DNA from: Anas platyrhynchos
Taxonomy: Eukaryota; Chordata; Aves; Anseriformes; Anatidae
Assembly (NCBI RefSeq): GCF_047663525.1
Contig: NC_092601.1
Coordinates: 16,949,501-17,013,500, forward strand
Direction of reading: 5' to 3'
Length of the DNA stretch: 64,000 bases
Part shown: positions 38,501 through 43,829 of the stretch, in pieces
Layout: every line of letters starts with the position of its first letter
Position numbering within the stretch: the first letter of the stretch is position 1
The notes under the pieces: generated by a model
Database searches by the model: none
What the model was told of the DNA's origin: nothing
The model's input: only the letters and a program-made list of their open reading frames with translations
Program-made: the position numbers and the translations under genes

Positions 38501-41500
38501 GCTTGTGCCAAGCTGCTCGTCGGTGCGTTCCCCTCGGCTCCAGCTGTCTGTCTTACGCTCTTGGGTTCTTCTTGTTCCTTTGCCAGGATAAGAAATACGC
38601 CAGCGACAAGTACAAAGACATCTACACAGAGCTGAGCATTGTGAAGGCCAAGGCAGACTGTGATATCAGCAGGTTGAAAGAGCAGCTGAAAGCAGCCACA
38701 GAAGCTCAGGGAGAGAAATCCCCTGTGAACACCACTGTATCGGGATATGGTCAGTCCTCCTCCAGCTGCTCTAAGCAATTTTGGGGTTCCTGGTCTGGCA
38801 CGTGCATCCTGGCGTACGAGCCCTCGTGGAGTAACGGGTCCAAGCATAGGACTTTGCTTTTTTTGTGTGCTTTTTTGCCATTTCATGTTGCATCCCACCT
38901 CCGCCCCTTGCTGACAGTGTTGCCAGAGGTGGCAAGGAGCGGGCAGCCTGAGCTTACCTCCCGTGGCAGTTCCTCCTTCCAGCCCGAGGATGGGAAGCTC
39001 GTGGTTTTGAAAGGCTTCTGCCATTTGGCATCGTGAAAGCCTCGTGCTGCACGTGGCGCGAGGGAGCCCCGGGGAGTCCCCTGTGCCCTGGCTCATCGGG
39101 AGGCAGAAAAAGCCCCCTGGCCCTGCCCCTCGCAGGAATCCGTGGGCACTACGTTAATACTGGTCATTTTGCTTCTCTCCAGATATTATGAAATCAAAAA
39201 GCAACCCTGATTTCTTGAAGAAAGACAGATCCAGTGTTAGCCGGCAACTAAGGAATATCAGGTCAAAGGTGAGTTCCCATCTCCTTCAGACACCCAGAGG
39301 GGGTTGCAGATGGGAAGAAATCGGTAGGGGAAGAAAACTGAGAATTTCCTGGTCGTTAATGCTAGCCTGGAAGGCAACTGGGAGAAAACCAAGCTTTCAG
39401 ATGGGAAATGGTTTGCTGTGCGGCCAGGCAGAGCCCGCTGCCAGGTGGTGCCTTGTGGAGCACTCGTGTTCCTGAAGCTGCTGAGATGTAGGTGTGGAGC
39501 TGCTCCTCGCCTGAGCCAAGGAGGAATTTCACCCTGTTCGTTGGTCTTTCACAGAAGGATTCTCCCAGAATCTGCTCCCCGTTTTTAGTAGAAATGTAGG
39601 TGATATCAAAGGGTGGAAATGCACACAGCATTACAGGTTTTCCAGTGTTCATCACTGCGAGATTTTTGGTTTTTATATGGAACAGCGACGCCTTGGCTCT
39701 GGACGTATTTAACACACATTTTCTTGTGTGTTAACACAGTGCAGATGGCCCTGCGTTTCTCTGGCCGTTCTGTACTTGCTCTTGGTCCCAGATCCCAATA
39801 ATTCTGTGCCAAGTGCGTCTGCTCGGCCTGCTGACTGCCAGAATTGCATCATGCTACACGCTGGCTGTTGCTGTGGGACCACAGAGATAAAAAGGGCAAA
39901 TAAAGCCGCTCACAGCCACCATTAAGCACAGGGCAGTTACAAGGGAGATCAGCATGGGCAAAACTTGCTTTGCCTCTCCCCGCTGGGCAGTGGGTATCTC
40001 ATGCAGCTGTTTGAAGTGGCTGGGACTTGGGGCAAAGCGAGAAGCCGGGCAGAAAAAGGCTTCTAGCTGGGGAAACAGTCACCAGATGAGCTCTGCAAGC
40101 AGCAGGTCATCAGCTCGGGGTGCCTGCGCTGCACTGAGTCAATGCAGGGAGCAGCTCTGTGCATTTTGGGGTGCAGTCCAGGCTTGCAGCCTCGCTGTCC
40201 CAGCTCCGAGGGTTGGTTGCCCTTCGCCACTTCAACTCGGAGCTCTTATCTCGCGGTCCCCCACGTGTGCTGTCCGGAGGTCTCGTGGGGGAAGGAGGAG
40301 AGCAGGGGCACGCTGCCTGCTTGCGTTGCTGCCGCGGGGAGGGGGCGGGCAGGGCTGCGCGAATGCCAATGCCTTTAGGATTTATGAGCTTCTTGTTTTT
40401 GTTTTTGTTTTATTTTTTTTTCTTTATTTTGCTTTCTCCTCCAACAGTCCGTTATTGAGCAGGTCTCATGGGATAACTGAAATGAACCCGAGTCCAGGTT
40501 CCCTGCCACGTAGGTAAACAAACCGGCACCCACCAAACAGCTCAGCTGCCCGCTGGAGCGGCCCCCCTTGTGCATGCACTGCTCACACCTCCATGGCAAA
40601 CGAGAGCCTTTCTTCTCTTAATGACTGACCGGTTTACACATGGTTAATGATTTTACTGGGGGAGGGGGGACGGGAGGGGAGAAGAGAGCTGACCCGAGAG
40701 CTATACGAGATGCAGCCTCTCTCTGCCCTTCCCCGGGGAACACGGCTTTCTCATCTTCCTACTCCTCCCACCCTCCCCGACACAGCTAACCAGCGCGGAG
40801 AGGATTTGGACACGGTGGGGGCACGTTTTCCTGTTTGCTGTGTTGGGAGCGCGGGACACGGAGTGTGCATGCTTGAGTGACTGTGCATGCCTCAGACTAA
40901 ACTGCAGCAACTGCCAGGTCTGGGAGGAAAAAACACCTTCTTGTTGTTAGCCAGATGGAGGAGTGGAGCAGTGATGCCTCTACGTGCATTTCCCACCTAG
41001 CCCATGTAAAATAGTGCCCCCGGTCTCAGCTGCAGAAAGAATGTCCTAGGCTGCCCCGAATTTCCCTTTACCCATAGTTGCTGCTTCGTTAGGTTGATCC
41101 GTGCCTTAGCAAAATGTTTTCCTTGCCCGTTGACGACCTCCTCCTGCTCTCCAGGTGCCCACCCCGCTGCTCTGCGTCCCTTGGCACTACACCTCCATCC
41201 CACAGGCTGGCCTGAGGCTTCCGAGCTCATCCAGCAAAAGGGGGGAGCTGATGAGAAACGAGCACGATCCTAATGACACAGATGTTGAGTAACCGGAGCA
41301 ATAGTTAATTTTACTGGCCCGTGGTAAAGGCTGAGGTTAGAGAATGGTGACAGGGGAGAGCTGAGAGCCTCAGGGGCTCTGGTGGAGGATCCCCATATCA
41401 CAGACTTCACCCTACATTAGTCTCCCTTCATCAAACTCCCCTCATCAGCAACTCAAATGGGTCGTGAAAGTCCCTCAGGGGTGAATTTGCTGGAATTTGT

Positions 41501-42725
41501 ACCATTAGGCAGCACAGCCTAATGGCTTCTGGTATCTGGTTCCATATAATTAGAAATCAAATGTACAAACTGGAACGCAGGGGCTGCTGCTCATTTAAAG
41601 AGGCCCAAAGCTAACTTCCTTCAGGAAGGGCGTGCTCAGAGGCTGGGATCCCAAGAGGCTCCGCTGCCGGCTGAAAAGAAAGAATACATCATGTGTGAGC
41701 TTCAGTCCGCTGCGGCGCTTTCATTTCCACGCCGCTCCCCCAGCGCCCTTCTGTGTTTTGTGAGGAGTGTTTAAAACCAACAGCACAGCCTCGTGGCGAG
41801 TTTGTACGCACCCAGCCCTTGATAAACATGAATTAAGCAGAACCTGGCCCAAAAACCCAACCTGCTGCGAGGTGAGCTGCGAGGCCTGGGGATTTGTGTG
41901 TCTCCTTCAGCCCCAGGCTGATGCTGTGGTCCCTGAAATTCATGCTGAGAGTGTAGGGCTGCAGGAGGGACGCGAGGCTGGCTTTAGCCCTGGGCTAATT
42001 TCAGATTTTGTGGGTTCGTAGGCCTCACACCACTCTTTTCCTGGGTCCCCGAGCACAGGCGACAGCAGATTTCACAGCTACGACTGCCGAGGGTTTGGTG
42101 GTTGATGGCTGCGTTGTGCCTTGTGTCTGGGTGCTGAATCTGAACCGGGGCAGCCCTCAGGTCCTGCTAGCCCCAAAGCAAGCATTTAGCGCCTCACCCC
42201 GTGCAGTAGGCAGCTCCAGCTCAGGAGGGGAAGGCTGGGCTTATTGCTGGCAGCAAAACACGAGTTTTCAGGGCTGTTTGAGCAAAGCAGCAGCCTTGCA
42301 GGCAGGTTTATGGCTGCAGGTCCCAGCCGGGGCCCTGCCAACACCACCCAGCCGCCTCAGGCCCTCGGGGATCGTTGTCCGCGTGGAGCTAACCCCGCTT
42401 CCAGCACCGTGTGCCTCCCTCATCTGCTTCTGGTCCGCCACCCGGCTAACCTGCGCTCTCCCCCTCTCTCCAGGCGCCGTGCACCAGTAACCGCACCCCA
42501 CGGCTGCGTCTTTTCCACCAGCATGCCCCACTAATCTCTCTGGGACGGCCACCCCCTGCCCTTTTTGCTGCTCACATCCCCCCTTCTCCCAGCACCCAGC
42601 TCCCCGCTGCCGCCCGCCCCGTCCCACGCTGTCTTGTCTTTTGTCTCTCCCAGAGCCTGAAGGAAGGCCTGACCGTGCAAGAACGCCTGAAGCTTTTTGA
42701 ATCCAGGGACTTGAAGAAAGACTAG
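3369..42725 (+). CDS. MPRIP: MPRIP, myosin phosphatase Rho-interacting protein (5'-partial gene, 20 coding exons)
   Basis: MPRIP is an actin stress-fibre scaffold that binds F-actin through its N-terminal half, RhoA, and the MYPT1 subunit of myosin phosphatase through C-terminal coiled coil (family knowledge). The exons are recognised from near-identity to vertebrate MPRIP as I remember it: end of PH1 (3369-5232), a Ser/Pro-rich linker (8679-16643), a complete PH2 (19242-20735), a charged Arg/Glu-rich segment (24751-25336), then coiled coil to the C-terminus. All junction phases agree. Without optional parts, the window encodes 936 residues (ending in the 40448 exon) or 949 residues (ending in the 42654 exon). 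Adding the roughly 90 missing N-terminal residues gives about the remembered human lengths of 1,025 and 1,038. With the 119-codon extension and the 1,289-codon exon, the window encodes up to 2,357 residues. The first exons and promoter are upstream of the window. Confidence 0.96.
3521..5147 (+). other. MPRIP intron; possible ancient repeat fragment near 4348-4390
   Basis: No exon seen. Around 4357-4374 the text ATCTCAAAGCGCTTTACA resembles a motif common in old amniote retroposon tails; I cannot assign a family with confidence. The remainder is GC-rich unique sequence. Confidence 0.4.
5148..5232 (+). CDS. MPRIP: MPRIP exon: C-terminal helix of PH domain 1 and basic tail
   Basis: Acceptor CACCTGCAG and donor GTAACC. 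The first base completes the Gly codon; 28 codons follow, starting [14 protein letters not shown]. The Trp is the conserved tryptophan of the PH C-terminal helix. A Lys/Arg run (KKKRK) and PPTPQ follow and lead into the linker. Ends in phase 0. Confidence 0.95.
5233..8678 (+). other. MPRIP intron (3.4 kb)
   Basis: No coding exon recognised. It contains a minus-oriented CR1-like fragment at about 7356-7430, annotated separately. An AT-rich stretch at roughly 8020-8290, with unusual simplicity compared with its GC-rich surroundings, could be an old conserved non-coding element, but nothing in it is identifiable from sequence alone. Confidence 0.6.
7356..7430 (-). repeat. CR1 LINE 3'-end fragment (minus orientation, diverged)
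   Basis: The plus strand reads GAGGCTGGAGGGGACCTCGG followed by AGCTCATCC. This matches the reverse complement of the conserved CR1 tail (gaggttggaagggacctc..gagatcatc) found throughout bird genomes. It is short and diverged, so the boundaries are approximate. Confidence 0.6.
8679..8889 (+). CDS. MPRIP: MPRIP exon: Ser/Pro-rich linker between PH domains, part 1
   Basis: Polypyrimidine tract and TTCTTTAG acceptor, donor GTGAGG. It encodes 70 codons plus one base, containing [20 protein letters not shown] and then WQEEM, which match vertebrate MPRIP. The poly-serine run I remember in human is much shorter here (TSSSIPS). No folded domain is expected. In human numbering this part belongs to the F-actin-binding N-terminal half. 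Ends in phase 1. Confidence 0.95.
8890..10143 (+). other. MPRIP intron containing a CR1 insertion
   Basis: Apart from the CR1 fragment at about 9050-9215, I see only GC-rich unique intron sequence. The intron ends at the acceptor CCCCTTCAG before 10144. Confidence 0.7.
9050..9215 (+). repeat. CR1 LINE 3' region, plus orientation
   Basis: The stretch beginning TGGCACAGGGTGCCCAGAGG and then TTGTGGAG, through a CCCTGCTCTGGGTGGCCCT-like block, to CCCTTCTGGGATTTTGGGAT, follows the conserved 3' part of CR1 in order (normally ending in ATTCTGTG repeats). It looks moderately diverged and 5'-truncated, as most CR1 copies are. Confidence 0.75.
10144..10660 (+). CDS. MPRIP: MPRIP exon with two donors: linker part 2 plus optional 119-codon extension
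   Basis: Acceptor CTTCAG. The common part encodes the linker [20 protein letters not shown] and a Pro/Ser tract ending STPNN. Two usable donors exist: 10303 (CAG|GTACAG) and 10660 (AAG|GTAAGG). Both leave phase 2, so both join the next exon at the same Arg codon. The 357-base extension is fully open and protein-like: a Ser-rich part ([13 protein letters not shown]), then a basic helix ([20 protein letters not shown]) and [13 protein letters not shown]. The 10303 donor gives the remembered 1,025-residue human form. Use of the longer form is inferred from the intact frame, basic composition and strong distal donor; transcript data would settle it. Confidence 0.9.
10661..15928 (+). other. MPRIP intron (5.3 kb) with AT-rich island at about 13.85-14.85 kb
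   Basis: No canonical MPRIP exon is expected here. An AT-rich island (about 13,850-14,850), rich in T tracts, interrupts GC-rich sequence and contains a MIR-like fragment (annotated separately). It also holds a phase-compatible candidate alternative exon at 14026, discussed under findings. The rest is unremarkable. Confidence 0.6.
14303..14395 (+). repeat. MIR-like ancient SINE fragment
   Basis: CTAAACTGAGGCTCAGAGAA and, about 45 bases on, GGCTGGGTTCAAAAACTGTG follow the order and spacing of the MIR/CORE-SINE body (aaactgaggctcagagagg ... gctgggattcaaaccc). It is heavily diverged, as expected for a repeat predating the bird-mammal split. Confidence 0.5.
15929..16070 (+). CDS. MPRIP: MPRIP exon: linker part 3
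   Basis: Acceptor TCTTCCAG and donor GTGAGC. The first base completes an Arg codon, then come 47 codons: [20 protein letters not shown] leading to [10 protein letters not shown]. It matches MPRIP closely apart from the variable VSAGAALSS stretch. Ends in phase 0. Confidence 0.95.
16071..16526 (+). other. MPRIP short intron
   Basis: Intron of 456 bases, bounded by GTGAGC and TTCTCACAG. It contains an AT-rich patch (about 16330-16470). Nothing else recognised. Confidence 0.7.
16527..16643 (+). CDS. MPRIP: MPRIP exon: linker part 4, just before PH2
   Basis: Acceptor TCACAG and donor GTGAGC, 39 codons, phase 0 to phase 0. The second half ([20 protein letters not shown]) is the conserved basic/Ser motif preceding PH2. 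The RRAKS and RRST contexts look like basophilic-kinase sites; this is inference only. The first half ([12 protein letters not shown]) differs from the mammalian protein. Confidence 0.95.
16644..19241 (+). other. MPRIP intron (2.6 kb)
   Basis: No exon seen. About 17110-17400 is AT-rich relative to its surroundings. There is no recognisable repeat or RNA gene. Confidence 0.65.
19242..19298 (+). CDS. MPRIP: MPRIP exon: start of PH domain 2
   Basis: Acceptor CCTTGCAG and donor GTGAGT. Nineteen codons, [19 protein letters not shown], phase 0 to 0. The KKGWLTKQ motif is the first beta strand of the PH fold. Confidence 0.97.
19299..20134 (+). other. MPRIP intron within PH2
   Basis: An 836-base intron. 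No feature recognised. Confidence 0.65.
20135..20203 (+). CDS. MPRIP: MPRIP exon: PH domain 2, strands 2-3
   Basis: Acceptor TTTCCTAG and donor GTAGGT. It encodes [20 protein letters not shown] plus AEE (23 codons, phase 0 to 0). The WKKHWFVL signature is typical of PH domains. Confidence 0.97.
20400..20489 (+). CDS. MPRIP: MPRIP exon: PH domain 2, core
   Basis: Acceptor CCTCTGCAG and donor GTAAGG. Thirty codons: [20 protein letters not shown] then [10 protein letters not shown], phase 0 to 0. The sequence is nearly invariant in MPRIP. Confidence 0.97.
20626..20735 (+). CDS. MPRIP: MPRIP exon: PH domain 2, C-terminal strand and helix
   Basis: Acceptor CTCCGCAG and donor GTAAAT. It encodes [20 protein letters not shown] then [16 protein letters not shown]. 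The Trp in RRNWI is the invariant PH-domain tryptophan. Ends in phase 2, completing a Ser codon with the 24751 exon. Confidence 0.97.
20736..24750 (+). other. MPRIP intron (4.0 kb) with CTG trinucleotide run
   Basis: No exon recognised. It contains T-rich tracts near 21800-21880 and a CTG run at 23528-23554, annotated separately. The open frame through the CTG run has no protein-like conservation that I can recognise. Confidence 0.65.
23528..23554 (+). repeat. (CTG)9 microsatellite in MPRIP intron
   Basis: Nine uninterrupted CTG units, followed by a degenerate CTC/CTG tract to about 23584. It lies on the sense strand of the intron. Confidence 0.95.
24751..25336 (+). CDS. MPRIP: MPRIP exon: charged Arg/Glu-rich segment after PH2
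   Basis: Acceptor GTCCTCACAG and donor GTAAAG. One base plus 195 codons. The order is: [15 protein letters not shown]; the basic run [34 protein letters not shown]; a variable Ala-rich stretch ([19 protein letters not shown]); [50 protein letters not shown]; and LTTLLEKE. In human numbering it spans about residues 485-680, and the RhoA-binding region is reported to begin within it (family knowledge). Ends in phase 0 after Glu. Confidence 0.96.
25337..26088 (+). other. MPRIP intron
   Basis: A 752-base intron. No feature recognised. Confidence 0.65.
26089..26205 (+). CDS. MPRIP: MPRIP exon: start of C-terminal coiled coil
   Basis: Acceptor TCCCTGCAG and donor GTAGGC, 39 codons, phase 0 to 0. 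It starts [20 protein letters not shown] and ends [13 protein letters not shown], a regular heptad pattern. In the short transcript it joins 35682 (Ala-Thr-Cys-Glu-Arg); in the long transcript it joins the giant exon at 29320 (Thr-Glu-Val-Ala-Ala). Both junctions are phase 0. Confidence 0.96.
27249..27274. repeat. Perfect 11-bp inverted repeat (hairpin) over a consensus 5' splice site
   Basis: CATCCGTAAGG and CCTTACGGATG are exact reverse complements separated by the four bases TGAG. The junction AAG|GTGAGC lies in the 5' arm and loop, so an RNA hairpin would cover that donor. Confidence 0.9.
29160..29165 (+). terminator. Candidate intronic polyadenylation signal AATAAA
   Basis: An AATAAA lies in A-rich sequence, 489 bases after the in-frame stop of the candidate terminal exon 28615-28671. 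It would define the 3' end of a truncated MPRIP transcript if used. This is motif evidence only. Confidence 0.3.
29320..33186 (+). CDS. MPRIP: MPRIP giant alternative exon: 1,289 residues of coiled coil
   Basis: Acceptor TTTTTTAAG before 29320. The frame is open for 1,289 codons to AAG|GTTTTG after 33186, phase 0 at both ends, so it can be included or skipped as a cassette. It starts [20 protein letters not shown]. Heptad coiled coil runs to about exon residue 380. An acidic/Ser linker follows, containing [14 protein letters not shown] at about residue 475 and [17 protein letters not shown]. More coiled coil follows, with a long helical tail from about residue 1020 and a Gly/Pro-rich break near residue 1212 ([12 protein letters not shown]). 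The end, [12 protein letters not shown], splices into ATCERGF. I remember long vertebrate MPRIP models with this exon; the standard 1,025-residue form skips it. The function of the insert is unknown to me; it would greatly lengthen the rod between the RhoA- and MYPT1-binding parts. Confidence 0.92.
33187..35681 (+). other. MPRIP intron after the giant exon
   Basis: Reading through the weak donor continues the frame for 38 codons to TGA at 33301-33303. A perfect 21-base tandem duplication lies at 33578-33619. The rest is unremarkable intron. Confidence 0.6.
33578..33619. repeat. Perfect tandem duplication of a 21-bp unit
   Basis: Two adjacent identical 21-base copies (33578-33598 and 33599-33619) of a unit starting CCCAGTCTGACC. 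It is intronic and probably a replication-slippage product. Confidence 0.9.
35682..35829 (+). CDS. MPRIP: MPRIP exon: coiled coil (ATCERGF...)
   Basis: Acceptor CTCTTGCAG and donor GTACTG. It encodes [20 protein letters not shown] and continues [20 protein letters not shown] to TIS (49 codons plus one base). This is strong heptad coiled coil in the part of human MPRIP reported to bind RhoA. Ends in phase 1. Confidence 0.97.
36111..36228 (+). CDS. MPRIP: MPRIP exon: coiled coil ([12 protein letters not shown]...)
   Basis: Acceptor CCCTGCAG and donor GTAAGA. It encodes [20 protein letters not shown] and then [20 protein letters not shown], the last Leu codon being split (phase 2). Coiled coil, matching MPRIP almost without change. 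Confidence 0.97.
36229..36848 (+). other. MPRIP intron
   Basis: A 620-base intron. Nothing recognised beyond splice signals. Confidence 0.65.
36849..37008 (+). CDS. MPRIP: MPRIP exon: leucine-zipper-like coiled coil ([10 protein letters not shown]...)
   Basis: Acceptor CGTGCCAG and donor GTGAGG. One base completes Leu, then 53 codons follow: [40 protein letters not shown], and on to NQELNAHNQ. It overlaps the region reported in human to bind the leucine zippers of MYPT1 (about residues 824-879). Ends in phase 0. Confidence 0.97.
37009..37401 (+). other. MPRIP intron containing a CR1 3' end
   Basis: A 393-base intron. About a third of it is the CR1 tail at 37085-37190. Confidence 0.75.
37085..37190 (+). 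repeat. CR1 LINE 3' end, plus orientation
   Basis: GTGGTTTAGTGGTGGACTTT, a GGTTAAGGGTTGGACTGAGC block and AGAGGTCTTTTCCAACCTGA ending GTGATTCTGTG are the canonical avian CR1 3' terminus, including the final ATTCTGTG unit. This copy is the least diverged in the window. Confidence 0.88.
37402..37521 (+). CDS. MPRIP: MPRIP exon: coiled coil ([10 protein letters not shown]...)
   Basis: Acceptor CATCTTCCAG and donor GTGAGC. Forty codons, phase 0 to 0: [20 protein letters not shown], then a Gly/Ala-rich hinge ([13 protein letters not shown]) and KDAYELE. The coiled coil is interrupted by the hinge, as in the family. Confidence 0.97.
37759..37845 (+). CDS. MPRIP: MPRIP exon: coiled coil ([10 protein letters not shown]...)
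   Basis: Acceptor GTCCTCCAG and donor GTAATG. Twenty-nine codons, [20 protein letters not shown] then KDELQTALR, phase 0 to 0. Confidence 0.97.
37846..38586 (+). other. MPRIP intron
   Basis: A 741-base intron ending at the acceptor TTTGCCAG. No feature recognised. Confidence 0.65.
38587..38749 (+). CDS. MPRIP: MPRIP exon: end of coiled coil ([11 protein letters not shown]...)
   Basis: Acceptor TTTGCCAG and donor GTCAGT. It encodes [40 protein letters not shown] and [14 protein letters not shown], ending in phase 1. The coiled coil stops at the Ser/Pro/Thr-rich end. Confidence 0.97.
38750..39182 (+). other. MPRIP intron
   Basis: A 433-base intron. Nothing recognised. Confidence 0.65.
39183..39268 (+). 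CDS. MPRIP: MPRIP exon: C-terminal basic segment ([11 protein letters not shown]...)
   Basis: Acceptor TCTCCAG and donor GTGAGT. The first two bases complete Asp, then [20 protein letters not shown] and QLRNIRSK. This is the last shared exon; it ends in phase 0 and can be joined to either 40448 or 42654. Confidence 0.97.
39269..40447 (+). other. MPRIP intron before the first alternative terminal exon
   Basis: A 1.2-kb intron, ending in a long T-rich tract and CTCCAACAG. No other feature. Confidence 0.65.
40448..40480 (+). CDS. MPRIP: MPRIP alternative terminal exon A ([14 protein letters not shown])
   Basis: Acceptor CTCCTCCAACAG. Ten codons, [10 protein letters not shown], and TGA. Human isoform 1 ends the same way with a final Thr, as I remember it. 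This gives the shorter C-terminus. Its 3' untranslated region would begin at 40481. Confidence 0.95.
   Translation, partial: SVIEQVSWDN
40481..42653 (+). other. 3' UTR of terminal exon A and/or intron before terminal exon B
   Basis: If exon A is used as a last exon, this holds its 3' untranslated region; if skipped, it is intron. I see no strong AATAAA within it, so the two forms may instead share downstream sequence or use a variant signal. No repeat was recognised. Confidence 0.45.
42654..42725 (+). CDS. MPRIP: MPRIP alternative terminal exon B (SLKEGL...DLKKD-stop)
   Basis: Acceptor GTCTCTCCCAG. Twenty-three codons, [20 protein letters not shown] then KKD, and TAG. Joined in phase 0 after RNIRSK. 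It corresponds to the 1,038-residue human form: the 13-residue difference (23 versus 10) matches exactly. Confidence 0.95.
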   Translation, partial: SLKEGLTVQERLKLFESRDLKKD

Positions 42726-43823
42726 CTCTACCCCGCTCCGCTTCACCACGCGCGCACCTCCCGGCTTGAGGCAGCACAGCACCAGCACCGTTTGTCTCTC
42801 GTTGCTCACGACCGTCCTCGCTGTCGTTCGGCCCCGATGCTTCCCGACGGCTCCGGGCACCGTGGCGGGTCCCCCCCCCCCGCCACCCCCTCGCCTCCGC
42901 AGCTCCCTTCCCCGCTTGTGAGACGCTTCTGAGACTCTTGAGAGGGAGAGGAAGGGATTGGGGTGTGGTTGGTTTTTTTTTGTGTTTTTTTTTTTTTGTT
43001 TGTTTGTTTGTTTTTTTTGTGTTTTTTTTTTTTTTCCCTCTTCGGCGCTTTGTAGGAGAATCCTTCCTTTACTGTAAAACCATTACACTAAGTGTCAGTA
43101 TTAAGGCTCAGTAGCCTGTGAATAAGCTAGCTCCGTCGTACCAACGTCTTGGTATGCGCGCAGGGCAGGGTGGCACGGGCCAGCCCGCGCTCTTACTGCT
43201 GTCAAAGAGACCCAGTGCTCAGAGCACACCGGGAGCCTAATCAGCCCTTGATCTCGACTGCATCACTTGCACCTACAAGGGGAGGGGGGAGAAAAGCCTG
43301 TGGGACTCCGCCAGGGGTGCGCGAGCGGCCTGCAGGAGCCACGCTGACGCCAGGCCGGGAGAGGATGGAGAGGCGACTCCTGCCCCCGGCCGTGCCGTGA
43401 TGGTGGCGATGCCCGAGCCCGGCGAGCTGCGGTGCCTCGGCGGGTGGTTTTGGGTAGGGAGCTGCTCACGGGCACCGTGACGGCGGCCCCTCGGCCTCCA
43501 GCCCCCCCTCGCCAGCGGTGGGAGGGAGGCGTTGCTGGGGCTGCGCCGCGAGATCACTTTCTTGCCTCCCCTCGATCCAGCCCAGCACTCTCTGTTTTTT
43601 TGCTGTTACTCCCTCTCGTTGAGTCCCGTGTATCCTAGGGTCTGTGCGCATGTGAAACTCCCTTTTCCAAGTCAAAGGAAAGTAGAGTAGAAAGTAGAGC
43701 CAATATTGACTGAAAAATGCACAGTGCTCGATGCATATAATGCTCCTTTTTTATCGGCTTCTTGAATTCAACTCTTCTTGTCAGCAGGGCAGCTCCTATT
43801 TTAATTCCTTAATCTTTTCCTGA

Positions 43824-43829
43824 AATAAA
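43824..43829 (+). terminator. MPRIP: Candidate proximal polyadenylation signal of MPRIP
   Basis: AATAAA about 1.1 kb after the exon B stop, in AT-rich sequence. Confidence 0.5.
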
